A DNA stretch of 64,000 nucleotides from Antilocapra americana (lineage: Eukaryota > Chordata > Mammalia > Artiodactyla > Antilocapridae). The stretch covers positions 4,190,201 through 4,254,200 of the forward strand of contig ML660774.1 in NCBI GenBank assembly GCA_007570785.1, written 5' to 3'. This document shows, in pieces, positions 44,434 through 57,149 of this stretch (the first letter of the stretch is position 1; each line of letters opens with the position of its first letter). Position numbers and translations under genes: made by a program. The notes under the pieces were generated by a model. That model saw nothing but the letters and a program-made list of their open reading frames with translations, had not been told where the DNA came from and did no database searches.

Positions 44434-45593
44434 AATAAAATTGCCAACAGCTCACAGTGGGGGATGATGGGGTCTGTGGAGATCCAGGGTCCCTGCAAGT
44501 CTTTATACCTTCAGTACCCTCTGTTTGAATGTATCACGATGGTTACTTCTGTTTTGCCCTGATGAGGGTTTGGGGACTTCAGCCTTGTCCTGGCACACAT
44601 CAAGGAAGGGCGAGAAGAAGAGAGGAGGGCAAAGGCTGAGCAGTGCTGATAGCCGACGTTCCTTGCACGCATGCTTAGTGGAGGTCTGACTGTATAAATG
44701 GAGGGAAGAAAAGGTGAAAAATCACAGTAGAGGACTGATCCCTTTTCATTAGATACACTTCTCACACTCCTTTCCCCTGGCAGGTTTCCAGGACCTGCCT
44801 GTACAGGACATTGCAACAGAGACTTCATCTCTGGGTGAAGACCAATCCCCTGGTCTAAATCGATGCATTCAGAGCCTGGGAAGAATTTCCCAATTTGAGA
44901 TCCTCAGTTAATGGAAGCCCCAGCTACCAGGAGCGGACATGTACAGTAGCGCAGTCAGGACACTGATTAAAGTCATCCATGACTTTGTTTTGATCTGGAG
45001 TTGGGCTTGTCTGTGATCTTCTTAATAGAACTCTCCAGGTTCCTATAGACAACGATCAGGAGAACTTGAAGGACTTGACTTGAGGTCATATTAACTGCCC
45101 TGAGACTGTTGAGTTGCCAAGAACTCTCTTTTCTTCTCCCCTAACTCTGGGGCTCCATCCTGGCTATGAATTTGCAGGACACATGCCTGTTTGGGCCACT
45201 GTCCTGCCCACCAGGCATCTTCCAATAGATTTTCTAGCACTCTAATTTATTAATTTATAAACATTCTTTCCCTCACACCATCAAAAATATTTGTGGCTTT
45301 TCAATTATTTTGTTCTCTTCAGTATTTTAGAGTTGATATGTGTGGCTGTTAGATTAATTACAAATGGATTTATTTTTTTAAGCCATGACAAATGTGCTTC
45401 TGATTTGAAGTTTTTAAAATCCTACTAATTGCATGATTTTGATTAAGAAGAAGAAAAAGACAATTTTAGTGTAGATGTTCATATAGAAGTTTGAAACATT
45501 TCTAAAGCAAAAGTTGAGTTATCACCTAAATAATCTGACTGTAAATTCAGGAGATTCATCTTATACTTAAATAATCAACTAAAAGTAATGTCT
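44434..45593. other. Unique DNA, slightly richer in G and C
   Basis: No repeat family recognised. The 105-codon minus-strand frame at 44511-44828 has no known motif and no exon context. Confidence 0.4.
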
Positions 45594-45716
45594 GTGGAGA
45601 AGGAAATGGCAACCCACTGCAACATTTTTACCTAGGAAATCCCATGAAAAGAGGAGCTGGCGGGCTACAGTCCATAGTCACAAAGAGTCAGTCACAAGTG
45701 AAACAACTTAGAACAT
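45594..45716 (+). mobile_element. Bov-A-type SINE monomer
   Basis: ggagaaggaaatggcaaccc, aatcccatgaaaagaggagc, gggctacagtccatagtcac, aaagagtcagtcacaagtga. No tRNA head, diverged. Confidence 0.9.
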
Positions 45717-47569
45717 TTACCAGACCACATATACCTATAAATGTCTGTTTTTATATTTAAGAACCTTCTAAAATCTAAGAAATAAACAGCTAATTAATAT
45801 ATTTCAAAAGAGCAACATCTGAAGTTTGTAAAATGCTTAAAGATTGTATTTTCTGTGTTTGAATTCAATGGCAAGTGTAAAAGTAGAGAGAAATATACAT
45901 GGGGGAGGGTTTCTAGACACAAAATAGAACCTTTTGTAAACAGTAGACATTGTGCCAATAGCATTTTGGCAAGTACTGCTTGCCAAAACACAGAGTAATT
46001 TTAAATATTGGAGCCAAGTAGGCAAAAATGATTGATTAAAGCAAGTTTGCTAAATTGAAATGATGGCCATTACCAGTGACTGTGTGAGACAATGAATCTT
46101 TGCCTAAAGCGGTGAGTGCAATAAGGCTTTTCATAACTTTTTGTATGCATAGTAAAGACTAAATTTGTTGCAGCATCCACAGAGATTTAAATTAATTTCA
46201 GAAAGAAAATTATTACATTAATTTGTTTTCATCGAATATAATTTAGAATTAGTTATTCAGTAAGGGTTTTCCCAGTAGCCTTTAATAAAATGATAGAGAT
46301 GGGCTTATGGGGAGAGATTCTTAATTGTTCAGCATTCCATTTCTGTTTGACTCATTTTAGAACTTAGTTATTAGTGTGAAGCAGCTTCAGTAAACTGGTG
46401 TTTGTAAACTAAAGTCCCTTAGTCCCAGGTCTGCTTTCGTATGATTATTACTTTTAAAGAAGCACACACATGCAGAGCTTGTTCTAACACAAGCTGTTTG
46501 CAGGAGCATTCAGATTCTTCTGGAAGCATAGCATAACACAATGAACTGATTTTAAATGTCATCTCAATCTACTGAAATATATAACTATCAGAGTCACCTC
46601 CTGTGAGTCCCTATAATGTAAAGGGGGGCATCCAGAACTTCCAGTAAGTCTTGAGTTTGCCTGACTTTTGTCCAGTAAGAAAGATACAGCTTTCATAGAC
46701 TAACTAGATGACAACCTTGTGCTTAAAAGAGTTAACACCCAATGGTGGGTCTGTATAATCCTGCTCAAAGGGAATTATACTGTAAGGACAGCCTAATTAT
46801 AGTGAGGTTGTATTTCAGGTTCTTCGGGAGGAGTGGCTGCTTAATTGAAGACTAGACCAACCAAATGTCCCAGGCCCTTCTGATTTATTGATGTTAATAT
46901 AAAATTTGATCAAGTAGTACATATAAAATCCTTTGAAAAATACTAAGTGGTTATAGAATGATAGCATACTCTGTGACAGATTTTAGACTGAACTCCTGTT
47001 CCTCATCTCACGAGCTGAGAAGTTTGAGTGTCATTTGGTCAGTGCGAACAGCGCTCGTAATGAAGAGTTGGACGCCTTATGATCCACACTGTCTGTGCAC
47101 AGGCTGCAGGCTGCCACCACGGTCTTCTCTCTGCAGCTACTCCCATGGCTGTGGGCCTGACCCTCCAAAATACTTCATTGCTTGTTATCACCTCATCTTC
47201 CATTTTTCAACAACAGGCTACCCCGCTCCAGCAAGATGAATGGAACACTATAGTTTGAGACCGTTTGGCAGCTCTTAAGAAAATGTGCTAAGCCCTGGAA
47301 TCAGCAGCAAATAGACACTAACTATTTGGTAAATGATTCAAGAAGTGATCAAATAAATACATGAAGAATATAAGCAGCAGTACATACATGTTAGGCGGCT
47401 GCTGTAAGGTATAATGTTAGCTGCTTTCCCTGTGCAAAAACACAGTTATATTGATGTTTCAGGCCTCCTTGAGGTGAATGTGTTGGTAGCATAAAGACAT
47501 ACAAATAAAGAGATCACAATTGGCTGAAATGCCCACCGATGATTCAAGTAACAAGAGTATTCAAGTTAA
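45717..47569. other. Repeat-poor DNA
   Basis: Nothing recognised. The 93-codon plus frame at 46958-47239 has no known domain. Confidence 0.4.
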
Positions 47570-47850
47570 GATCTAATAGAATGACACAGGAGACGGCACC
47601 TTAAACTAACATGATTAAGTGAAGCTTCTTTGGATTGAGAGAACTTGAAGAAAAGATACAGACCTGGTTATGTGGATCAGAATGAAGGGCATGTTCTAGG
47701 AACATGGCAGAATGAGAAGCCAGAAGGATGCTATCTGTGTGGCTGGGAATTAGACTTGCTAAGCAGGGTATCCACGTGATAACTAGTGGACTAAAGTACA
47801 TTACGGGCTGTGTTGCAGTTGTCTAGAATTGTAAATGTGAGAATCGGAGC
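47570..47850 (-). mobile_element. Possible old L2 fragment, antisense
   Basis: ggatcagaatgaagggcatg ttctagg..., agaatgagaagccagaagga, ctgtgttgcagttgtctaga resemble the complement of the L2 3' region in order. Weak. Confidence 0.35.
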
Positions 47851-50800
47851 TTGTGTCTACACATATGAGAATCTGTGCAATGAAGTAGCTATGCAAAATA
47901 GTGCTTTGCAAGTGTGAGGCTAAATGTGTGCTAGTGAGATGAATTTGAGGGCTGTGAAACTGGCGGAAAGGTGGGAAAGGATATTTCCATAAACCACATG
48001 GAAAGGGATCAGGATATGGGTCCTGATGGCATCAAAAAGAATAAAGAATGAGCCTCATTCATGAAGTGTGAAGAAATAATCAAGCTTTAGAAACTGGTTG
48101 GGGTGTTTTGAAAAATTATTTTAGAACAGTATTGCCCCAAATAAAGGACTGCTAATAGACAAATATGAGATATTCAAAAATTTAGGAATAATGTAAAATG
48201 AGAACATAACTAACTTTAGTGTTTTTTTTTCTTTGCTTATTATTATTATTTATTTTTATTAGGAAATTCTCATGGCTTACGTTTTCTTGGCTTTAAGAAT
48301 CTCCAGAAGGGAACTCAGATGGTGTTTCCTCAATATCGTTTGACCTGAAGACATTTGACTAAAAAAGAAAAAGAAAGAAAGAAATTTAACAATTAGGTGT
48401 ATTCCTTAGGATATGCTAGAGGGAACACTGAAAGAGAGAGTAGTTGGGTGTTTGCCTCCTCATTTTATAAGAGCAGGTATACTCTTGGTATTGAGAGACA
48501 CCAGCTAAGCTTGAGTATTAACCCTTATGTTTATCTTGAAAATCCTTATTTACTTTTCTGAGTCATTGTCTTTAAAATTAAACAGAAAGATGGCATTTAA
48601 TTTATAACCATTATACCTAATAAAATTGGAGCATTTTAACACAACTCTAAAAGTAAAATATTAGGATCTCTTTGGAACGCGGTTATAAATTGTTCTGAAT
48701 CAAATGCAGATCTGGCTAGTATACATTTGGAGTAAAATTCACCTTTGAGTTCATGAAAAGTCTGTATTTTTTATGCAAAAAATATGTAGTAAAAGCTATA
48801 CAAATATATGCTGATTTCTGTTGAAAAGGGGATCCTCTGGACTGGAGTGGAAATATTTTATTAACCAGTTAAATAAGCCACCTTAGTATCAAGAATTTGG
48901 GAGAATATATAAAAGCTGAAGCTATTTAAATTTTAGTGAGCTAGAATAATTGGGTATATCAGACTCCTTATATGTAATCTATCTGCTTCTGATATCTTAA
49001 CCTGAAATTGGCAGTTGACTTGGAACTCTGAAAAATAAATATGGAATTCCTTTTATCATATTAAATGGAACTGTCTTTCATTAAGACTTATACATATTTA
49101 TACTAAACATACTAAACACTAATATACTGGCCTGAGACAGCAAAATTCTAAAGTATTTTTGACTTTCAAAATAGAAAATAGCATCACTGTAATTTGTGAT
49201 AAAAAATGTATTCTAATGTTAGTGATTAAACAATGTATCTTATAGATGGAGTTAGTCCATTCACAGGATCCCAATTCATATTTATTGGTGTCAATTCAGT
49301 TTATGAATGTTTATTGTTCACAAGGTATTAGAGAACATGGTAGTATTAGTAATACATGCAGTTTTAGAGTATCTATTAATATTTTTGAGATTAACTCAGC
49401 TTTTTCAAGTGATTTTTAGATACAGGAAGTGTTCCAACTGGCATAAAATTGGAATTCACCCAATAAAAGGGAGGCTGCAAATCTACTTAGCTAATTAAAG
49501 GAGCTTATGTTAGGCAGTAGGTTCAATTCAGAAGACTGAGGATCAGACCAATATTTTAAAGATAAATTTCAAAGGATAATTTGGAGATCCACATTATGTT
49601 TTTACACAAAATTTTCAGTCTATAAATTGCTTTAGTTAGTACACTGCCTCTTCAAATTTTGAGATTGTTATTCATTTTGCCATATCAGGAAAAATTAGCA
49701 ATACTTCTGAATTTCTGTGTAATTAAAAGTTTTATCTATGTTCTGCTCCACATGTGCTTGAATTAAATCTTTCCTTTGTTAGCTAGTCACTAAAGGTTAC
49801 CATGAGTCTGTCTATGATGTAATCACTGTGAGTTAATTCAGAACATTGACCCAAAAGGTTACTTGGGCTAAGAATAGCAGCCAATCTGATGAGAGTGGTT
49901 TTTTTCTATGTCTTCATTAAGGGAAATTTAATAAAATATCAATACAAAGATGATAATTACACCGCCTAGGTGTTTTGTAACAAGATCCAGATTTTCATGT
50001 TTGTCGTATATGTGTAGAATTTTTTTTTTAACCACAGGATATGTGCAGATATGCATATTACATAGTATATTCACTTATGTTTAAATCTCACCTTCACATT
50101 TGTTGAAATAATTATGCTTACTTCTAAAGTTTCAACCAAAGCTATTTACTTCATAAACTGAGATGACTGAATACAGTGACAAAACCCCTTGAATGTTTCT
50201 ATTAGCCAATTGAATTAGAAAACTTAGATTCCAGTTGTTAAAATAGAAAGCACACAAACACATACATGCTTGCTTTTAAAATCATGTTTTTCCCTCAGTT
50301 CCTACTCTGCAAAATTTAAGCATCTGCAACAAGCATCTTTCTCATTATCACAAATCCACCAACCTGCCACCAAGGTCTGGGGGCACTTGGCTGGCACAGT
50401 ATGGCCAAGCCTCAGAAGAGCTTTTTTCTGCTTTTCTGGTAGAGATATATGGAGGTTAATAGGTTTTGGTCAGAAGTACTTAAAGCAATTTTTAAAATTA
50501 CATTTCAGAATATCCCACCTGACCTATTAATTGTCCTATTAGATCTAAAGTGATGAGAACTAAAACTTGGAAGTCATCACCCACCTCCCAGCAGTCGCCA
50601 GGTGTGATGCTGCTATAGAAAGAAATCTTTAAAAGCCTCCAGCATGAGACAGTAATACCCCCTGCCTAGGAAATCTTAATGATGTAGAAACTGATTGAGG
50701 TAGAAAAAGGAGAGTGAAATTACCCTGCCGTGTATTCCTGTTTCTATTTTTAAAAAAGATACACCATGGTTGGTTTGGTATGAGAAAGCATGTTAAATCT

Positions 50801-51714
50801 TCATCAACTGTGCTTTATAAGTCTAGGCTACAATCAATCACATTAATGTGATTATAGGTAATCTATTCAGATTCATGAGGTAGGCATTTTGTAATTGCCT
50901 GCTGTAATTATGTTGAATTGTACCTTTTCAAAACTTGTCTTTTCGGGTAAAAAAATGTTTTTCTCTTTCTCTTCTTTTAAAGCTGCGTTTACAAAATCAA
51001 GTTATAATTACTTGACTTGAAAAGAAAAAAACAGCAAGATGTAGCCTTTAAGTAACTAAGAGTCCATCGATCAGTTAGAGCTAATAAATAGCCCTAGATT
51101 CATGGCCTTGGACCAGGAGTGAGATAATCAATGGAAAGTAGAAAAGGCATGAGGGTAATTTATTTGTTGTCAAATAATGTTTATATCTGCCTATGCCAAT
51201 GTGAACTAATGGCATAAAGTAGGCTCTTTAATGTAGACATGTGTACATTAAAATTTGTAGGAGAAATAAGGTGTTTGTAAATCTGATGACTACATTTTTA
51301 ATATTTTTAGATGTGATTATTTGTACATCATAAGAAACATGCAGTATTAAGAAGTGATTTTCTTCCTCTTCCAGTCTGAAAAAAAATGTATGTTTCAATA
51401 CTTAAGCTTAGAAAACTCATTATTTTGGTCCTTAAGAGAGAGAGAAAGGAAAAGTATGACACTGTACTATTATGTTATGACATTCTAGAAACATCATACA
51501 GATTCACTGACACAATAAAGTAAGTCACCTCTACTGATGTCATATGCCATATTCTGTCACCAAGAAAGAGACACTCCCATTGACATCACAATATTTTCCC
51601 TTTCTAAAAATTAAATTCAGCAGATGGCTCTGCAAGTGGAAGCCCGTATGGATTATCTTTAGGTATGAACTTTGTTTACAGGTGATTTCTTTCACGGTTT
51701 AAGATACCAGATGG
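47851..51714. other. Mostly unique DNA
   Basis: About 3.9 kb with no recognised interspersed repeat. T/TTA-rich patch at 48220-48262 and (AAAG)n at 48362-48388. T-run near 50020-50030. Confidence 0.45.
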
Positions 51715-51766
51715 GCATATGTATATATGCATATATATATGTATATGTGTATATGGATATATATCT
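51715..51766. repeat. TA/TG-rich simple repeat
   Basis: Alternating tatatg units, interrupted. Confidence 0.85.
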
Positions 51767-52032
51767 TTGGACTTGGGCCTTCTCATTCTCCTATCTCTGA
51801 AAATTTTAATTTGCATGATTTACTCCTGTATAGTTTTGAGTTTCTCAATTACAGAAGTAAAACTTGTCACTGGATATAATACAGAGGTTTACAAGGTATC
51901 TAAGGAAAGTTCCCACCCAGACTTTCCCAACCAATCCTGTTCTCCAGAAGTAATCATGACGAATGGTTTTCTTGATATCTCGTCAGACATTTTCCCATAC
52001 ATATAAGTCTCTGTGTACATGTACATATGCAT

Positions 52033-53272
52033 ATAGGAATTGCATTGAATCTATAGATTGCTTTGGGTAGTGTACTCATTTTCACTATATTGATTCTTCC
52101 AGTCCACGAACACGGCACATTTCTCCATCTGGTTGTGTCCTCTTTGATTTCTTTCATCAGTGTTTTATAGTTTTCTGTATACAAGTCTTTTGTTTCTTTG
52201 GGTAGAAATACTCCTAAGTATTTTATTCTTTTTGTTTCAGTGGTGAATGGAATTGTTTCCTTAATTTCTCTTTCTGTTTTCTCATTGTTAGTGTATAGGA
52301 ATGCCAGGGATTTCTGTGTGTTGATTTTGTATCCTGAAACTTTGCTATATTCACTGATTAGCTCTAGTAATTTTCTGGTAGAGTCTTTAGGGTTTTCAAT
52401 ATAGAGGATCATGTCATCTGCAAACAGAGAGAGTTTTACTTCTTCTTTTCCAATCTGGATTCCTTTAATTTCTTTATCTGCTCTGATTGCTGTGGCCAAG
52501 ACTTCCAAAACTATGTTGAAAAGTAGTGGTGAGAGTGGGCACCCTTGTCTTGTTCCTGACTTCAGGGGGAATGCTTTCAGTTTTTCACCATTGAGGATAA
52601 TGTTTGCTGTGGGTTTGTCATATATAGCTTTTATTATGCTGAGGTATATTCCTTCTATTCCTGCTTTTTGGAGGGTTTTTATCATAAATGGATGTTGAAT
52701 TCTGTCAAAGGCTTTCTCTGCATCTATTGAGATAATCATGTGATTTTTATTTTTCAATTTGTTAATGTGGTGTATTACATTGATTGATTTGCGAATATTG
52801 AAGAATACTTGCATCCCTGGGATAAAGCCTACTTGATCATGATGTATGATTTTTTTTAATGTGTTGTTGGATTCTATTTGCTAGAATTTTGTTAAGGATT
52901 TTTGCATCTAAGTTCATCAGTGATATTAGCCTGTAGTTTTCTTTTTTTGTGGCATCTTTGTCGGGTTTGGAATTAGGGTGATGGTGGCCTCATAGAATGA
53001 GTTTGGAAGTTTACCTTCCTCTGCAATTTTCTGGAAGAGTTTGAGTAAAATAGGTGTTAGCTCTTCTCTAAATTTTTGGTAGAATTCAGCTGTGAAGCCA
53101 TCTGGTCCTGGGCTTTTGTTTTTTGGAAGATTTCTGATTATGGTTTCAATTTCCGTGCTTGTGATGTGTCTATTAATATTATCTACCTCTTCCTGGTTTA
53201 GTCTTGGAAAGTTAGATCTATTTCTTTTAAATGGCTCTGTACTGTAGAGTGTATTCTCTAATTTCCTTTTTT
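52033..53272 (-). pseudogene. LINE-1 ORF2 reverse-transcriptase fragment
   Basis: Reading 5' to 3' on the minus strand: ..[16 protein letters not shown].., ..[18 protein letters not shown].., ..[16 protein letters not shown].., ..[19 protein letters not shown].., and the catalytic FADDMILY (codons at 52413-52424 encode FADD), then ..[15 protein letters not shown].. and ..[15 protein letters not shown].. This covers nearly the whole RT domain. Frame changes between 52815 and 52925 break it, so no working protein can be made. Confidence 0.93.
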
Positions 53273-53280
53273 TTTCATAT
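52033..53280 (-). mobile_element. LINE-1 internal fragment (RT region)
   Basis: Antisense ruminant L1 ORF2. Both ends of the element are missing: it stops in mid-ORF2 at 52033 with no 3' UTR or poly-A, and starts within ORF2 at the other side. No convincing TSD (catatgcatata and catattgcaatatg are only loosely alike). Microsatellite-like TA sequence lies next to the left break. Confidence 0.9.
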
Positions 53281-53610
53281 TGCAATATGCTGGGATATCT
53301 TTCCATTTCATTATATGCTTCTTATTATAACATAGGCCCCCATTATATATTTTATGTGATCATATTTTTTTAAATAATTTTGCTGGTGAATATAATGAAA
53401 ATCCTAGTACACATGTCTTTCTGTGTGTAGACTAATGCTGAAATAGAGTAAGTTCCTAGAAGTAGGATTGCTGGGTCAAAGAGGGTGCACATTTTTGGTG
53501 TGGATGGGATGAAAAGCAGTGGGAGAGGCACCGTGTGGAAAAATGGATGAGGATGGGTCTCGGTGTCTGACATGCACGTGTTCTATGCTGGCTTTTCAAA
53601 AATGTTCTGA

Positions 53611-54889
53611 AAGTACGTCTTAACCACCTATGCCGTGTGAATACTGAGAACCGTGAGGCCGTGAGCAGGCCTCAGTTTGTTATAAGTAAAACAGGGCAGA
53701 AAACAACCCCATGTCAAGGGTTTTAATGACAAGGAGGGATGATGAATCTGCTTAACACAGCCCCTGCCTCATGATAGTTTCCATGTGTTACTACATGAGT
53801 CTCCAGTATCTTTTTTATTTATATAAGCTTCAGCTTTATATCACCATGTCATCATCTCAAGAAGTATATTTTTAACTTTACCAGAAACCAACTTACTTCT
53901 CTTTGACCTATTTCTGTTACCAGTAAAACTTTGTTTTTGTCATCCAGCTACTAACACCCTAGTTTTGCCCTGATTTGCCATATTGACTTAATATCCCAAG
54001 GCTTTGGGGTTCTGCAAGGGCTAGGCCTCCCTCTCTTTGTTTCAGAATTATCCAGTTATGACTTGATTTCTCCAGTTCTTGGATTTTTGTCAAATCTCAT
54101 TCACTTCTCCATCCATCAATTCTTCAAATGTTCATTAAACATATATTTTTTGTCATATGAGCCTTACTTCTTCATAACTATGTGTTGTCATCTTATATGT
54201 AGGTGAGAACCCTCTGAATTTTAAGCAGAAAAGACTATATCCCTAGATCCCTACAGATAGATTGCTACTTCCAAGCACACACAGGGGGAAAGGGGACTTT
54301 TTCATCAAACCTTTCTTTTTCTTCTAAGAAATCACCTCCTTAGGTACAGCAGTATTTCACTCAGAATTTTGCTCATCACTCATTACAAGAAAAGAGCAAA
54401 TTTCAGAAAAATGGGAAGGAAGCATCAGTGGGATAACTTGATATCTCTTTGATTACACAATAATGACACCCAGACAAGGAGAGAGGTAGAATTACAGGCA
54501 ATATTCTCAGCAAGTGGCTGTGTGCCTCTGTTGCTCTTTAAATCATGGAGAAATTTGTGCCATCACAGACAATGCCATTTGATTTCAAGAGGCAGCTATC
54601 ATTAGAGTTTCCATGTTTTAATCTTGTTTGATGAAATAACTGTTTGTAATTCTGTATTTGATGCGGTATTCTTAAAATTTTAAGGTAACTTCAGTTACTT
54701 ATTTTTATAAGATTTTTATTTTTACTGTGGCTGGAATAAAGAAAAATGTCATTTTCTGTAGAAATAGCCTTTATATCAGCATTATAATCTTCTGCTGAAT
54801 TAATAGATTAATCTTATCCTCTTTCTAGTCACCTGTTACACAGTCATTTAACACCTGCCCAGTGTGATTTCTAACGTCTGGTTTTCACA
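53611..54889. other. Unique DNA
   Basis: Nothing recognised. Confidence 0.4.
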
Positions 54890-55040
54890 GGTTGGTGTGA
54901 ATCAGAATAATTTTGGAGGTTTTTGTTGTAAAGGTGGAGTCATAGGTCCCTTCCAGACCAGTGAACAACCTACTTCACAAGTGTGCACTCAGATCTTTTC
55001 AATAGCTGGTCTTAATGGACTCTGATTTGAGACACACAGA
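54890..55040 (+). mobile_element. Possible MER5-type DNA element
   Basis: gtgaatcagaataattttgg aggttttt..., agacacacaga at the other end, and a middle about cattggtctgg-like text resemble a short hAT-Charlie MER5 element. Decayed. Confidence 0.4.
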
Positions 55041-56394
55041 TAAGGATTCATCAAGATTGTTTTCCCAACAGAATAACCTGCTTTGCTGATTTATTTATTG
55101 TCTTATTAAATGCTTCTAGGTCATTTCTAGGGAGGAAGAGTATTTTAATTATAATGAAAAACCTTTTAAATTTAAAAGTGTGGTAATTCATGAGGTAATA
55201 AGATGGTTGATATTTTCCCAGAAGTTGGCGGTGATGTTTCTTATTTAAATAATGATTATGCAGCTTTAAAATGTGGTGTATGTAGAATCACAAATCAAGT
55301 AAACAAGCTTTTTATCTAAAATACAGTTTATTATGATTTCAGGGACATTACCAACCTATATAGAATTGATTCACAAAAAATAACTGAGGATATATAATAA
55401 TACTACTGAGTAAGTATGGAGTAGAGATTAGACAATAAAAGATTTGGGGCCCTTGGCATGTGAATATATGACAAATGTTAAATAAATAGTCAAGACTGTT
55501 GCTACTGTGCCTTTCCTAGAATAAGAAGAGAGGTCTCAGGTGTAGCATATGAAACTAATCTTCCTGCTTAAGTGATTTTTGCAAAAGACATCAAATGCAT
55601 TTATTTGGGGAAAGTCTAAAGTCATTACTCCGTCAAAAATATGAAAATGAAGAATTATATGCTTGTAGAATAACCCATTCACTGCATCTACCAAGGAAGT
55701 AAGTGGCAAAAATTATTTTGTATGAATAATTGAACACCTGATTCCAGGGTGAGCATTAGTGAAGCAGATGAATAAAGGAATTGTATTGAGAGAAAGTTAG
55801 AAATGTAATTGATATTGAAAATAGGATTTTCTGAACTTAGTGCTCAATTTGTTGAAAGTGTCTCTTATTCAGACTGAATGATAGAACTTAAAGAGTTCAT
55901 TATGCACTTAAAAACAAAAATATTTCTGAGACTGATTAGTTAGTAATTATTCAGAAATTACTTGAATAGGTCTTGTAGGTTTAGTCTGATTTGATGGCCA
56001 CTCAAATGAGTATTGCATGGTCAGTGAAGAACTGTGTTTGAATGGTTTATGTAGGGGACAGGGAAGAGGACTACAGTGTTAGAATATGGAAGCAATGAGC
56101 CTTGTAAAGTAGCAAACCAGTGCATTCAAAGGAAATGTGATCCGGACCAGCCTCTCTAGGAAAGAGAACTAAGAAATCATCTGAGCAGGGCAGAGAAATT
56201 TGACGATGGTCCCAGTGAAAAAGTTCAGAAAGAAGTACTCATTAACGTGAGCTAACAGTGATTTTCTGCTGGTGACAAGGAAAGGTAGAAAAAGTCACAA
56301 TGAATATGTAACCAGTTTCCAGGAGAATGTCTATCTATGCTTAATCAGAGTGATGTCATGACTAGCCTAGGAGTATATTCTTATCAAGAAAATT
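55041..56394. other. Unique AT-rich DNA
   Basis: Nothing recognised. Confidence 0.4.
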
Positions 56395-56990
56395 CTAATT
56401 CTCTATTTCTAACTTTTAATTTGAATTCTCTAATTCACATTCATTCTTGGATCTCACTTGCACCAGAAATCTTAATATGTAGTCCAGTAAATTCCATTTC
56501 CAAACTCTTTGATGCCAAATCTATCATTTTATTTCCACATCTCCTTCCACAACCCCAAGCCAAGCCACCATTTCTTCCATAGACTAATGTGAGTTTCTAA
56601 TCAGTCTTCTCAACCACATTCTTGCCTCCCACCAATCCCTTCACACACCTTTGTAGGATCTCATCTTAGAAAATTGATTGTGTCCCCTGATGAAAACACT
56701 TTAATGTCTTAGATTGCACTTGGAGTACCCAGGACCTGATAACAAGGACCTACATGAGCAGATCCCTGTTTCTTGCCCAGCGCTTTCCACACCAGTCTCC
56801 ATCACGTCCTCCCATCTGGCCCCTGTGCCTTCTCTCTGTGCTTCACTCTTCCCAAACTCTAAGCACAATCCTGCCATAGTGCCTTCATGCATGATCTAAT
56901 CTATCCTTTGATTTTTCTCACTCTTTGTTCATGGTTGGAATATTTCTCAGTGATGCCTCCTCAGACTATTCAATATTGTCTTGTATTAAA
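56395..56990 (+). mobile_element. L2 LINE fragment
   Basis: agccaagccaccatttcttc, taatcagtcttctcaaccac, ttgcctcccaccaatccctt, ccctgatgaaaacacttta, ccatctggcccctgtgcc, gatgcctcctcagactattc follow the L2 3' region in order. Confidence 0.65.
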
Positions 56991-57149
56991 TCAATTTGTG
57001 CTGCTATAGTATTTTTTAGTGACTGCAGGTAATGCCACTGTATGGATTTCTCATGGTTCAGATTCTTTATCTTTCTTTTTTATGGTTCATATTACAAAAA
57101 TATGATAACGCATTTACAGGAGACTTGGAAAATACAGAAAAAAGTTACA

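Larger units (their letters stand above)
51885..53610 (-). mobile_element. Old L1 3'-end region interrupted by a younger L1
   Basis: The left part (about 51885-52032; ttcccacccagactttccca, ctccagaagtaatcatgacg, cattttcccatacatat) and the right part (about 53281-53610; gatatctttccatttcatta, gttcctagaagtaggattgc tgggtcaaag) are consecutive pieces of an old L1 tail. The younger L1 (52033-53280) lies between. Strand from the usual direction of this text is uncertain for the old copy. Confidence 0.55.

Noticed and set aside
46958..47239. 93-codon plus-strand open frame rich in Ser, Cys and Pro
   Set aside because: No recognised domain, no start context and no neighbouring exon; could be chance.
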